DNA from: Larkinella humicola
Lineage (GTDB): Bacteria > Bacteroidota > Bacteroidia > Cytophagales > Spirosomataceae
Assembly: GCF_008727875.1 (NCBI RefSeq)
Contig: NZ_VTWS01000002.1
Location: 806,001-870,000 of the forward strand
Direction: 5' to 3'
DNA: 64,000 nt
In this document: piece by piece, positions 8,759 to 18,069 of the stretch
Position numbering within the stretch: the first letter of the stretch is position 1
Layout: every line of letters starts with the position of its first letter
Translations under genes and position numbers: made by a program
The notes under the pieces: generated by a model
The model's input: only the letters and a program-made list of their open reading frames with translations
Told to the model about the DNA's origin: nothing
Databases searched by the model: none

Positions 8759-10465
8759 ATGGAAAAACCGTTCACGGCGAAACCGTACCCCTGGCTAAAG
8801 CATTATCCGGAGGGTATTCCTGCCGACATAAATCCCGATGCCTATTCATCCCTGATCGACCTGATCGATGAAGGCTGCCAGCGGTTTGCCAGTCTACCGG
8901 CCTACGCGAACATGGATAAGCAACTGACGTTCCGGGAAATTTACACGCTTTCCGGACACTTTGCTTCTTACCTGCAAAACAACCTGAAACTGCAAAAAGG
9001 CGACCGTGTTGCCATTCAAATGCCGAACCTGTTGCAGTATCCGGTGGCTATTTTCGGCATTCTCCGGGCCGGTCTGGTGGTTGTCAACACAAATCCGCTG
9101 TATACGCCCCGGGAAATGCAGCACCAGTTCAAAGATTCGGGGGCGAAGGCCATTATCATTCTCGCCAATTTTGCCGCAAATCTGGAAAAAATCATCGCCC
9201 AAACGGACATTAAACACGTTATCATTACCAATGTGGGCGATTTGCTCGGCTTCCCGAAGAAGCTGATTGTCAATGCCGTCGTGAAATACGTCAAGAAACT
9301 GATTCCACCCTATCACCTGCCTCAGGCGGTTTCGCTGGCAGATGCCCTGAGCCGGGGAAGTCGCCAGCCGTTGCAGAAAGTTCAGGTAGTGGGCACCGAT
9401 ATGGCCTTCGTTCAGTATACGGGTGGCACCACGGGGGTTTCGAAAGGAGCCATGTTAACGCACCGCAACATCATCGCCAACACAGAAGCCGGTTGTTACT
9501 GGATGCAGATCGACCGCATGAAAACAGACCAGTGCGTGATCATTACACCCTTGCCCTTGTACCACATTTATGCCCTGACCGTGAACGCCATGCTGGCGCT
9601 CAAGAGCGGTTGCCTGAATGTGCTCATCACCAACCCGCGCGACATGAATGCGTTCATCGACGAGATGAAGAAATACAAATTCAACATGTTTGTCGGATTG
9701 AACACGCTCTACAACGGGTTGGTCAATCACCCCCGGATCAATGAAGTCGATTTCAGTCACCTCCAGATTTCGTCGGCGGGCGGCATGGCACTGCAAACGG
9801 CCGTGGCCGAACGCTGGAAAAGCCTGAGCGGGAATGTGATTTCGGAAGGATACGGTTTGTCGGAAACCTCGCCGATTCTATCATCAAACCCCTGCGACGG
9901 CACGGCCCGGCTGGGAACGATCGGTCTGCCGCTGCCGAGTACGGAGCTGAAAATCATGCAGGAAGACGGCACCGAAGCGCCGATGGGAATGCCGGGGGAA
10001 GTGTGGGCGAAAGGACCGCAGGTTTTTCCGGGTTATTACAACCGCCCCGACGAAACCGCCAAAGTGATGGAAGGAGACTGGTTCAAAACGGGCGACATCG
10101 GGGTGATGGACGAAGACGGTTTTTTCCGGATTGTCGACCGCAAGAAAGACATGATTCTGGTTTCGGGCTTCAACGTATACCCCAATGAAATCGAAGATGT
10201 GATCGCCCAGTGTCCGGGAGTACTGGAAGTGGCCTGCATCGGCGTACCTGACGATAAATCGACGGAAGCCGTCAAAATCTTTGTGGTCAAAAAAGACCCC
10301 AACCTCACAGCCGAAGACATTCTCAAATACAGCAAAGACCAGCTGACCAATTATAAACGACCGCGTCACATTGAGTTTCGGACCGAGTTACCGAAAAGCA
10401 ACGTTGGCAAGATTCTGCGACGGCCACTGCGCGACGAGGAACTCGCTAAACTCTCGAAGAAGTAA
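8759..10465 (+). CDS. fadD: Long-chain fatty acid--CoA ligase
   Basis: An AMP-forming acyl-CoA synthetase of 568 residues that activates free fatty acids with ATP and CoA for degradation or lipid reuse. Motifs are in order: the P-loop-like YTGGTTGVSKGAMLTH (about 220-235), the acyl-binding SEGYGLSETSPIL, the hinge WFKTGDIGVMDEDGFFRIVDRKKDMI, and the catalytic Lys region ELPKSNVGKILRRPLRDEE near the C terminus. The ATG of MEKPF was chosen over an in-frame codon 18 residues upstream because homologues start close to YPWLKHYPEGIP. It is bounded by its own promoter box and terminator, so it is probably a single-gene unit. The exact chain-length preference is unknown. Confidence 0.9.
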   Translation: MEKPFTAKPYPWLKHYPEGIPADINPDAYSSLIDLIDEGCQRFASLPAYANMDKQLTFREIYTLSGHFASYLQNNLKLQKGDRVAIQMPNLLQYPVAIFGILRAGLVVVNTNPLYTPREMQHQFKDSGAKAIIILANFAANLEKIIAQTDIKHVIITNVGDLLGFPKKLIVNAVVKYVKKLIPPYHLPQAVSLADALSRGSRQPLQKVQVVGTDMAFVQYTGGTTGVSKGAMLTHRNIIANTEAGCYWMQIDRMKTDQCVIITPLPLYHIYALTVNAMLALKSGCLNVLITNPRDMNAFIDEMKKYKFNMFVGLNTLYNGLVNHPRINEVDFSHLQISSAGGMALQTAVAERWKSLSGNVISEGYGLSETSPILSSNPCDGTARLGTIGLPLPSTELKIMQEDGTEAPMGMPGEVWAKGPQVFPGYYNRPDETAKVMEGDWFKTGDIGVMDEDGFFRIVDRKKDMILVSGFNVYPNEIEDVIAQCPGVLEVACIGVPDDKSTEAVKIFVVKKDPNLTAEDILKYSKDQLTNYKRPRHIEFRTELPKSNVGKILRRPLRDEELAKLSKK

Positions 10466-10470
10466 AAGAC

Positions 10471-10495
10471 AAGCGGTTGAAAAACCGCTTTTTTT
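10471..10495 (+). terminator. Terminator between fadD and the LytTR gene
   Basis: AAGCGGTT pairs perfectly with AACCGCTT across a four-nt GAAA loop, followed by a run of T. Because the A-run on the other side serves the convergent LytTR gene, it may terminate in both directions. Confidence 0.85.
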
Positions 10496-10500
10496 GTGCC

Positions 10501-10947
10501 TCAGGCCACGGCATACTGCGTCGTAAGCGGAAGGAACTCCTGCTGAAAGGCAACCACCAGCCGCATAAAATGCGTAGTTTTCCGACGAGAAACTTCAATT
10601 TCGCACCCATTTGTCAGACAGATGGTTGTGCTTTTCCCCGGGCGGATTTCCTGTAGATACAGCAGGTTGATGATGCTTTTTTTGTGGGGCCTCACAAAGA
10701 TTTCCGTCGGCAGACGGCCTTCCAGTTTTTTCAGCGTCAGCGATACAATCATCTCGGAACCGTCGCTAAAATGCACCACCGTGTAGTTGCCCTGTCCTTC
10801 GAGCCAGGTGATTCGGTACGCCGGGATTTTCCGACGCTGGCCCCAGAAAGGCAGGACGATGTCTGACAGATTCAGATGACGGGTGACGGCTTGCAACTGG
10901 TACTCGGAGTAACTATTTCTGGGGGTGGAATGGATTTGTAATTTCAT
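10501..10947 (-). CDS. LytTR-domain DNA-binding protein without receiver domain
   Basis: A 148-residue stand-alone LytTR transcription factor. The domain spans about 45-140, with the signature ITWLEGQGNYTVVHFSDG, LKKLEGRLPTEIFVRPHKKSIINLLYLQEIR and a final strand region. About 40 N-terminal residues have no clear domain. The lack of a REC domain means it is not controlled by aspartate phosphorylation in the usual LytR/AlgR way. It is convergent with fadD and divergent from cysM with a 230-bp AT-rich gap. Its targets are unknown. Confidence 0.85.
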   Translation of the reverse strand: MKLQIHSTPRNSYSEYQLQAVTRHLNLSDIVLPFWGQRRKIPAYRITWLEGQGNYTVVHFSDGSEMIVSLTLKKLEGRLPTEIFVRPHKKSIINLLYLQEIRPGKSTTICLTNGCEIEVSRRKTTHFMRLVVAFQQEFLPLTTQYAVA

Positions 10948-11178
10948 ATACGTAGCCGTTGTATATTGATCTTCTACAAAAATGGCTCATATTATTTGAT
11001 AAACGCAATGTTTTTTTAACATTTTACCCTGAAGCAGCAAAAATATTTTCAACTTATTTACCATAATGCCGTTTTACTGCACTACAACGCCTTTTTTAGT
11101 AACCTTTGGACGGTTTGCAACTTTGAAAACCGCCCTCGTGTTTGTCTCAGACAGGCTTTCATTCTTCGTACACTCTTC

Positions 11179-12054
11179 ATGGCTACTTTATTAGATTTTG
11201 TTGGGAACACCCCATTGGTTGAATTAAACCGTATTCACTCACATCCAGGCGTTAAGCTGTACGGAAAGATGGAAGGACACAATCCGGGCGGCAGCGTGAA
11301 GGATCGTCCGGCCTACAGCATGATCAAGGGAGCCATCGATCGTGGTGATCTTAAACCGGGTATGAAATTGATCGAAGCCACGAGCGGGAACACCGGCATT
11401 GCACTGGCCATGATTGCCCGGCTCTACAACGTTGAGATTGAACTGGTTTTGCCCCAGAACTCGACCCGCGAACGGATTCTGACCATGCAGGCATTCGGTG
11501 CAAAAGTGACCCTGCTGGAAACGATGGAAAGCGCCCGCGATTATGCCGAGGAACAAGCCACAAAAGGGAATTATTTTCTCCTCAATCAATTTGCCAATCC
11601 TGACAACTACTTAGCCCATTACCGCACCACAGGCCCCGAAATCTGGAAAGATACTCAGAGTAAAATTACTCATTTTGTTTCAGCCATGGGGACCACCGGC
11701 ACCATCATGGGAACGTCCCGGTATCTGAAGGAACAGAACCCGGCGGTTCAGGTGATCGGCTGCCAGCCTTCCGAAGGGTCACAGATCCCGGGAATCCGGA
11801 AATGGCCTGAGGAATACCTGCCCAAAATTTTTGAACCCAGCCGCGTCGATCGCGTCATTGAAATGTCGCAGGACGACGCCACCCGGATGACCCGCCGGTT
11901 GGCCCGCGAAGAGGGAATTTTTGCCGGGATGAGCAGCGGAGGGGCGGTTTTTGCCGCGCTTAAGCTGATTGAAGAACTGGAAGAGGGCGTCGTGGTCTGC
12001 ATTATTTGCGACCGGGGCGACCGGTATTTGTCGTCCGATCTGTTTGGCAGTTAA
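11179..12054 (+). CDS. cysM: Cysteine synthase B (O-acetylserine sulfhydrylase)
   Basis: A PLP enzyme making cysteine from O-acetylserine and sulfide or thiosulfate. The 291-residue length and the PLP-lysine context NPGGSVKDRPA (Lys41) match CysM rather than the longer CysK. EATSGNTGIALA binds the substrate and the phosphate loop is SAMGTTGTIMG. The C terminus has FAGMSSGGAV. A box reading CAACTTTG about 55 bp upstream resembles a -7 element and is also found ahead of the LolA-like gene. A hairpin follows the gene. Confidence 0.93.
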   Translation: MATLLDFVGNTPLVELNRIHSHPGVKLYGKMEGHNPGGSVKDRPAYSMIKGAIDRGDLKPGMKLIEATSGNTGIALAMIARLYNVEIELVLPQNSTRERILTMQAFGAKVTLLETMESARDYAEEQATKGNYFLLNQFANPDNYLAHYRTTGPEIWKDTQSKITHFVSAMGTTGTIMGTSRYLKEQNPAVQVIGCQPSEGSQIPGIRKWPEEYLPKIFEPSRVDRVIEMSQDDATRMTRRLAREEGIFAGMSSGGAVFAALKLIEELEEGVVVCIICDRGDRYLSSDLFGS

Positions 12055-12091
12055 CCGAACAACGCAGCGGCCGATCAGCCGCCGGAGAATG

Positions 12092-12120
12092 ACTGCCGGG
12101 AAATAAATTTTTCCGGCAGT
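12092..12120 (+). terminator. Hairpin after cysM, possible terminator
   Basis: ACTGCCGG pairs with CCGGCAGT, extended by an A/T-rich upper stem. The following sequence (TAATATT) is only weakly T-rich, so termination is plausible rather than certain. It sits just ahead of the pyrD promoter. Confidence 0.5.
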
Positions 12121-12139
12121 TAATATTCCATCTGACGGC

Positions 12140-12171
12140 TTGCACCGCATCCCGACAGTTCTGTACATTTG
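12140..12171 (+). promoter_or_regulatory. Candidate pyrD promoter (-33 TTG, -7 TACATTTG)
   Basis: A TTG at 12140 and the exact -7 consensus TACATTTG at 12164-12171 are separated by 21 nt, which fits Bacteroidota promoters. The -7 box ends four nt before the pyrD ATG, so the transcript would start at or beside the start codon. Confidence 0.55.
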
Positions 12172-12175
12172 TGTT

Positions 12176-13252
12176 ATGTACAAGCGCGTCGTCCTGCCCC
12201 TCCTCTTTCGTTTTGATGCTGAACAAATTCACCATTTTGTTACTTCCTTCCTGAAAATTTCGCTGGCCATCCCCGGTTTTCGCTGGCTGGCCCGTCAGTT
12301 GTTTACCGTCGACGATCCGCGCCTGAAACGGAAAGTTTTCGGCATTCAGTTTACCAATCCCGTTGGCCTGGCCGCGGGTTTCGACAAAAATGCGGAATGG
12401 GTCGACGAACTCGGCTGTCTGGGTTTTGGCTTTATTGAAATCGGGACCGTAACGCCCCGCCTCCAGGCTGGCAACGACCGCCCCCGGCTTTTCCGACTGA
12501 AAGCCGACCAAGGGCTCATCAACCGCATGGGCTTCAACAACGAAGGTGCCAAAGCGGCTGCCAGTCGGCTGCGCAAACGGCGTTCAGGCCAGCAACTGAT
12601 TATCGGCGGAAACATCGGCAAAAATAAAACGACGCCGAACGAAAGCGCGCTGGACGATTACCTGGCCTGCTTTCACGACTTGTTCGATACCGTCGATTAT
12701 TTCGTCGTCAATGTCAGTTCGCCCAACACACCGGGGCTGCGGGCCTTGCAGGAAAAAGAACCGCTCACGGCCCTGTTGCAGCGCCTGCAGGACGAAAACC
12801 GCCGGAAACCGGTTGCGAAACCCATTCTACTCAAAATTGCCCCCGACCTGACCAACAGTCAGTTGGATGATATTATCGAAATTGTTTCCACCACCCGCAT
12901 TGCCGGTATTATTGCGACCAACACGACCATCAGCCGCGACGGTTTGCAAACCGACGCCCAGACCGTTGAAAAAATAGGCATGGGTGGCGTCAGCGGAGCG
13001 CCGTTAAAACAACGTTCGACGGAAGTGATTCGTTATCTTTGTCAACAATCGGGTCATGCGTTCCCGGTTATTGGGGTAGGCGGTATTGCCACGGCGGAAG
13101 ATGCGCTCGAAAAACTGCGGGCGGGAGCCAGTCTGGTGCAGGTGTACACGGGGTTCATTTACGAGGGCCCTACGTTGGCTAAAGAGATTTGCAAAGTACT
13201 GGCAGAAGAGGTAGATTATAGCCATTTACAAAAAAATGAGTCAACCCATTAA
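12176..13252 (+). CDS. pyrD: Dihydroorotate dehydrogenase (quinone), class 2
   Basis: PyrD oxidises dihydroorotate to orotate in pyrimidine synthesis, passing electrons through FMN to membrane quinone. The 358-residue protein has the class 2 N-terminal membrane-association helix ([18 protein letters not shown]), then [51 protein letters not shown], the active-site loop [15 protein letters not shown] and the FMN phosphate loop [27 protein letters not shown]. The open frame begins 12 codons earlier, but MYKRVVLP matches the family N terminus. Its last 17 bp overlap ftsK, so the two are probably co-transcribed. Confidence 0.95.
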   Translation: MYKRVVLPLLFRFDAEQIHHFVTSFLKISLAIPGFRWLARQLFTVDDPRLKRKVFGIQFTNPVGLAAGFDKNAEWVDELGCLGFGFIEIGTVTPRLQAGNDRPRLFRLKADQGLINRMGFNNEGAKAAASRLRKRRSGQQLIIGGNIGKNKTTPNESALDDYLACFHDLFDTVDYFVVNVSSPNTPGLRALQEKEPLTALLQRLQDENRRKPVAKPILLKIAPDLTNSQLDDIIEIVSTTRIAGIIATNTTISRDGLQTDAQTVEKIGMGGVSGAPLKQRSTEVIRYLCQQSGHAFPVIGVGGIATAEDALEKLRAGASLVQVYTGFIYEGPTLAKEICKVLAEEVDYSHLQKNESTH

Positions 13253-15755
13253 CCGACAAAACTCCATTCGGAACGAGCGGCCGAAAGCGCGGCCATCGTC
13301 GGTTTCGATAAAATGGCCGACCTGGCAAGCCGACCGCCGGTCGCAATTAGCCTTTGGCGGGTTGCTGATGCTGCTGGCCATCGGGCTAACCGTGGCCTTC
13401 TGCTCCTACTTGCTCACCGGTCAGGCCGACCAGAGCGTGTTGAGCAAAGTGACGGATGCTCCCCTGCGGGAATCGGGCACCGAAATGCGGAATTTCCTGG
13501 GAATTCTGGGGGCCTACATTGCCCACGTGTTCATTTTCCGCTGGTTCGGAATTGCCGCCCTCGGCATTCCCATCATCCTGTTTTTAGCCGGGTGTAAGCT
13601 GGCTTTCAATTTCGAACTGTTGCCGCTAAGCCGCACGACCAAAGCTGTGCTGTTTTACATGACCTGGATCAGTGCGCTGGCCGGTTACATTGTTCTGGCC
13701 ACCGACTCCGTCGGGCAGGGCAGCGTCTGGTGCGGTGGCATAGGCTACGAAGTGAACGTCTGGCTCTATAACCTCATTGGCTGGGGCGGTCTTGCCATCA
13801 TTGGGTTCGCGCTGTTCGTCTTTCTCGTTTTTTTCTACGGCATTACCAAATTGCCGTCGATCTCGTTGCCCCAAAGACCGGTTTCGGCCTCCAAAGCAGC
13901 TTATGATAGCGAGGACGATGATCCGGAAGAAGAGGACGAAGATGATGTAAAGGATTTTATCGACGTCAAACCGGCATCGAACGGCGTTCCGAAACCGGTA
14001 CCCTCGCCAACGCCAGTTCCGGTGGCCGAAGTCCCGGCGGAACCCGAGCCCCTGAATGGGCACACGACTGAACTGAAGCCCGAAAAGGTCAATGGATCGG
14101 GGCCACCCGCTAAAAAACCGCTTACGTTTACCATTGCCGATACCACGCCAATCGAACCGGCTTCCGAATCGCCCCAACCCGTTGCGGAAGTGTTTGCCGG
14201 ACCAACGGACGAGGTGGACGAGGATGCGTTGAAATTGCACGGTCTGTATGATCCAACGCTCGATCTGCCCCGGTATCAGTTCCCGACCATCGACTTGCTG
14301 ACCGAATATCCGGAAAATAAAAAGGCCCAGGTTTCGGCGGAAGAACTGGAAGCCAACAAAGACCGGATTGTGGATACCCTCCAGAATTACGGCATCACGA
14401 TCGATAGCATCAAGGCGACCATCGGGCCAACCGTCACCCTGTACGAGATTATTCCGGCGGCCGGGGTACGGATTTCGAAGATCAAGAGCCTGGAAGATGA
14501 CATTGCCCTGAGTTTGGCGGCCCTCGGTATTCGGATCATTGCGCCGATGCCCGGCCAGGGAACCATCGGGATCGAGGTGCCGAACAAAAACCGGGAAATG
14601 GTGGCGATGCGGTCCGTGATGACTACCGAGAAATTTACCAAAAGTAATTTCGAGTTGCCGGTGGTGATGGGTAAAACCATTTCCAACGAGATTTACGTGG
14701 CCGATCTGGCCAAAATGCCCCATTTGCTCATGGCCGGTGCCACGGGACAGGGGAAATCCGTCGGGTTGAATGTGTTGCTAACGTCGCTGATTTACAAGAA
14801 ACACCCCTCGCAGCTCAAACTCATCCTGGTTGATCCGAAAAAGGTGGAATTGACGCTGTTCAACAAACTCGAACGGCATTTTCTGGCCCAGTTGCCCGAC
14901 AGCGACGAGCCGATTATTACCGACACAAAAAAGGTGGTCAATACGCTCAACTCGCTTTGTATCGAAATGGATAACCGGTACAACCTGCTCAAAGACGCGC
15001 AGTGCCGGAACCTGAAAGAATACAACGCCAAGTTTATCCAGCGCCGGTTGAACCCGGAAAAAGGACACAAGTTCCTGCCGTATATCGTCCTGGTGATTGA
15101 CGAGTTGGCCGATCTGATGATGACGGCGGGCAAGGAAGTTGAACAGCCCATTGCCCGGCTGGCGCAGTTGGCGCGGGCCATCGGGATTCACCTGGTGGTG
15201 GCTACGCAACGGCCCTCCGTAAACGTCATTACGGGTTTGATCAAAGCCAACTTCCCGGCGCGTCTGTCGTTCAAGGTGACCTCAAAAATCGACTCCCGAA
15301 CCATTCTGGATACGGGCGGTGCCGAGCAACTGGTCGGGATGGGGGACATGCTGTTCTCGTCCAATTCCGATATTGTCCGGCTGCAATGTCCGTTTGTCGA
15401 TACCAACGAAATTGAAGACATCTGCGAATTTGTCGGCAGCCAGCGCGGGTATGATTCGGCGTATAACCTGCCCGAATTTGCCGGTGATGAATCAGGAAGC
15501 AGCGAAGAAAAAGAAATTGACCTTGAAAACCGCGATCCGATGTTCGACGAAGCGGCTCGTCTGGTGGTTAATCACCAGCAGGGCAGCACCTCGCTCATTC
15601 AGCGCCGGTTAAAGTTAGGCTACAACCGGGCCGGTCGGCTCATCGATCAGTTGGAAGCCGCCGGTATTGTGGGTGCCTTCGAGGGCAGCAAGGCCCGTGA
15701 GGTGCTGGTTCAGGACATCCATACGCTGGAGGAAATTCTAAAAAACATGAATTAG
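13236..15755 (+). CDS. ftsK: DNA translocase FtsK/SpoIIIE
   Basis: An ATP-driven DNA pump that clears chromosome ends from the division septum. The 839-residue protein has about four transmembrane helices in residues 35-190, an acidic and Pro-rich linker (about 205-330, including a [11 protein letters not shown]-like stretch), and the RecA-like motor. Walker A is GATGQGKS near 500 and Walker [12 protein letters not shown] near 620. A C-terminal winged-helix gamma domain (about 770-835, [19 protein letters not shown]) reads polar DNA motifs. It starts inside the 3' end of pyrD and is followed by a LolA-like gene. Confidence 0.95.
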   Translation: MSQPINRQNSIRNERPKARPSSVSIKWPTWQADRRSQLAFGGLLMLLAIGLTVAFCSYLLTGQADQSVLSKVTDAPLRESGTEMRNFLGILGAYIAHVFIFRWFGIAALGIPIILFLAGCKLAFNFELLPLSRTTKAVLFYMTWISALAGYIVLATDSVGQGSVWCGGIGYEVNVWLYNLIGWGGLAIIGFALFVFLVFFYGITKLPSISLPQRPVSASKAAYDSEDDDPEEEDEDDVKDFIDVKPASNGVPKPVPSPTPVPVAEVPAEPEPLNGHTTELKPEKVNGSGPPAKKPLTFTIADTTPIEPASESPQPVAEVFAGPTDEVDEDALKLHGLYDPTLDLPRYQFPTIDLLTEYPENKKAQVSAEELEANKDRIVDTLQNYGITIDSIKATIGPTVTLYEIIPAAGVRISKIKSLEDDIALSLAALGIRIIAPMPGQGTIGIEVPNKNREMVAMRSVMTTEKFTKSNFELPVVMGKTISNEIYVADLAKMPHLLMAGATGQGKSVGLNVLLTSLIYKKHPSQLKLILVDPKKVELTLFNKLERHFLAQLPDSDEPIITDTKKVVNTLNSLCIEMDNRYNLLKDAQCRNLKEYNAKFIQRRLNPEKGHKFLPYIVLVIDELADLMMTAGKEVEQPIARLAQLARAIGIHLVVATQRPSVNVITGLIKANFPARLSFKVTSKIDSRTILDTGGAEQLVGMGDMLFSSNSDIVRLQCPFVDTNEIEDICEFVGSQRGYDSAYNLPEFAGDESGSSEEKEIDLENRDPMFDEAARLVVNHQQGSTSLIQRRLKLGYNRAGRLIDQLEAAGIVGAFEGSKAREVLVQDIHTLEEILKNMN

Positions 15756-15855
15756 AAAGCCCGTACAGGCGGAGAAAGGAATGGAGAGATGATGACGACG
15801 GGGTCATTTCTTTCTGTTCGCTTCCCCGCTTTTCTATTGGGGCTTTCTCCTTTTT
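15754..15855 (+). other. ftsK-lolA spacer with a long-range inverted repeat
   Basis: AGAAAGCCC at the end of ftsK is repeated inverted as GGGCTTTCT about 80 nt later and followed by CCTTTTT. This could act as a terminator with a large loop, but the loop length makes it uncertain. No gene was seen in this spacer. Confidence 0.3.
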
Positions 15856-15877
15856 ATTAAACTTTTTCCTATAAATC

Positions 15878-15908
15878 TTGTCTACCTACAAAACGGTCAG
15901 CAACTTTG
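15878..15908 (+). promoter_or_regulatory. Candidate promoter for the LolA-like gene
   Basis: TTG at 15878 and CAACTTTG (one mismatch to TAnnTTTG) are spaced by 20 nt, about 46 bp ahead of the start codon. The same GCAACTTTG string occurs ahead of cysM. Confidence 0.4.
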
Positions 15909-15954
15909 CGGGCGGTTTTAGAAATCACCCGAAATTACGTAAAAGACGATACAC

Positions 15955-16584
15955 ATGAAAAAATTAGCCTTGTTGTGGGCATTGGTTATTGGATTTTCGC
16001 TGCCTTCGGTGGCGCAAAAAGATAAAAAAGCATCGGACGTTTTAGATGCCATGAGTGCCAAATACAAAGCACTAAATTCCTACAAAGCCGCCTTTACCTA
16101 CACGGGCGAAGGGAGCAATTACAAGGGTGATTTAACGGTGAAAAAGAACGCGTTTCGGTTGAAGCTGGCCGGTCAGGAAGTATTCACCGACGGCAAAACG
16201 ATGTCTACTTACATCAAGGAAACGAACGAAGTGAACGTACAGGATTACGACGCCGGAGCCGCCGGGGACTTCAATCCGACAAAGATTTACTCCATCTACA
16301 AACAAGGGTACAACTACAAATACATCGGCGAGCAGAAACAGGGCGGTCAACCCGTCGAAGTGGTGGAACTGACCCCCGAAAAGAAAAGCACGCAAATTGT
16401 TAAAGTACAAATCTCCGTCAACAAAAAAGACAAGCAGGTCAGAGGCTGGAAACTGACCGATAAAACCGGTAAGGTAACCAGTTATACGATCGACAAATTC
16501 ACTCCGAACGTCTCCGTAGCCGATTCGTATTTTGTGTTTGACAAAACCAAGTATCCCGGCGTTGAAGTCGTCGACTTGCGATAA
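15955..16584 (+). CDS. LolA-like outer membrane lipoprotein carrier protein
   Basis: A 209-residue periplasmic protein with a clear signal peptide (MKKLALLWALVIGFSLPSVAQ). The body fits the LolA half-barrel: SDVLDAMSAKYKALNSYKAAFTY at the start and repeated amphipathic strands after it. LolA ferries lipoproteins from the inner membrane to LolB or the outer membrane. The Bacteroidota proteins are divergent, so calling it a true lipoprotein carrier is an inference. As I recall, a LolA-family gene directly after ftsK is common in this phylum. It converges on the DUF418 gene with only 7 bp between stops. Confidence 0.8.
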   Translation: MKKLALLWALVIGFSLPSVAQKDKKASDVLDAMSAKYKALNSYKAAFTYTGEGSNYKGDLTVKKNAFRLKLAGQEVFTDGKTMSTYIKETNEVNVQDYDAGAAGDFNPTKIYSIYKQGYNYKYIGEQKQGGQPVEVVELTPEKKSTQIVKVQISVNKKDKQVRGWKLTDKTGKVTSYTIDKFTPNVSVADSYFVFDKTKYPGVEVVDLR

Positions 16585-16591
16585 GGGCGAC

Positions 16592-17983
16592 TTATCCGGC
16601 CTGTGCCGGAGAAATGACGGTTTCTGTACGGTTTTGCGGAATACGAAATGGTTGCCGTTTCCAGTAGGTCAATGACCGCCAGGCCCATTCCAGGGGGCCA
16701 AAGTAAAAATGCCGTAGCCACAACGGACTGGCAATCAACTGAAAGATCCAGACACCAGCGACGACGTAGAACAGTTGGTAGTAGGTCAATTTACCGAAAT
16801 AGCCCAAGCCGTACCCAAAGAAAATAAAGGTGCAAATCAGGGTCTGCATCACGTAATTGGAGAAAGCCATCTGACCGACTGCCCCCAAAGCGCTCATCAG
16901 TCCTCGTAACCAGCCCGATTTGTAGATGATCATAATCAGCCCGACATGCCCCAGAGCCATCGTTACCCGGCGAATGTCGTAGGTGCTGCGGGGAAACCCA
17001 AAACCGTACGTGTCCAGGTAAAGTCCAAAGTTCGTGTGCGCTTCCAGGGTGAGTTGGTGGGCCAGCCAGCCGAGTGGAATGCCGATGCCGTAGCCAATCA
17101 GCATCAACGCCAGGTAACTTCGTCGCCGGAGCCGACCGGTAAAAACGCCTAATTTATAAAGTGCCATACCGAGAAACATCATTCCGATAGCATCCCAGAA
17201 GTAAAAATTATACATCACCGCCGACTGGATTTCACTGTTGATGGGTACATAATACGCCCAAACCGTCGGATAACCGGAACGTACTTTCTTGATCTCTTCA
17301 TCAATCTTTTTCTGATCCGGTTTGCCGTTTTTCACGACGGTTTCCCACGCCTGTTTGTCAGCTTTTTGCTCATCGGTCAGCTTCTTTTTCTGCTTTTCCA
17401 GCGCCACCACTTTCAGGTAGGCTTCCCGTTTTCCCTTCGTTTCCTGAAAGCGTAAATTCCCTTTAAAAATGAGGACGCCGAAACAGAATACGCTGGCCAG
17501 AATCAGATACCGCGGAGCCAGCTTCCGAAACGGAAACAGAAACAACCCGCAAAGACCGTAAGCATACAGAATATCGCCCGCCCAGAGCAGAATGTAGGCA
17601 TCCAGCACACCAAACAGAATCATCCACAGAATCCGGCGGTAGTAAATATCAGCCACCGACAACCCCACGGCATGTTCCTTGCGCGTGGTCAACAGAATCA
17701 CCCCCGCGCCAAAGAGCATGGAAAACAGCGCCCGCATTTTGCCCGAAAAAGCAATGTCTACGATCTGGTGGGTGATAAAGTTGGTGTCGCCGGGATGGTC
17801 GAACTTCAGGGAACCCAGCATTCCTTCCGGCAGTCCGAAATACGGAATGTTCATCATCAGAATGCCCAGCAACGCGACTCCACGAATGACGTCGATGGAG
17901 CGAATGCGTTCGGCCCGCTCAACCGGGCGCAGGTTTTCAGCCACTGCGGCCGACGAAGTTGCAGAAACGTCGGGCGTATTCAT
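16592..17983 (-). CDS. DUF418 / YeiB-family membrane protein
   Basis: A 463-residue polytopic membrane protein. It begins with a polar tail, then the family signature RIRSIDVIRGVALLGILMMNIPYFG (about 28-52), several transmembrane helices and a Lys/Glu-rich soluble insert (about 200-245). The C-terminal DUF418 part contains GAVGQMAFSNYVMQTLICTFIFFGYGLGY. The family is predicted to move or modify small molecules, but no function is established to my knowledge. It stands alone between a convergent LolA gene and the histidine kinase upstream. Confidence 0.85.
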   Translation of the reverse strand: MNTPDVSATSSAAVAENLRPVERAERIRSIDVIRGVALLGILMMNIPYFGLPEGMLGSLKFDHPGDTNFITHQIVDIAFSGKMRALFSMLFGAGVILLTTRKEHAVGLSVADIYYRRILWMILFGVLDAYILLWAGDILYAYGLCGLFLFPFRKLAPRYLILASVFCFGVLIFKGNLRFQETKGKREAYLKVVALEKQKKKLTDEQKADKQAWETVVKNGKPDQKKIDEEIKKVRSGYPTVWAYYVPINSEIQSAVMYNFYFWDAIGMMFLGMALYKLGVFTGRLRRRSYLALMLIGYGIGIPLGWLAHQLTLEAHTNFGLYLDTYGFGFPRSTYDIRRVTMALGHVGLIMIIYKSGWLRGLMSALGAVGQMAFSNYVMQTLICTFIFFGYGLGYFGKLTYYQLFYVVAGVWIFQLIASPLWLRHFYFGPLEWAWRSLTYWKRQPFRIPQNRTETVISPAQAG

Positions 17984-18069
17984 AACCGGCAGGAATTAGA
18001 GGAAAAAGGAGGTTCGCTACGGTAAATAGCGAAGGATTTGATTCATATCCAATTCCGGATTGGGGGATT

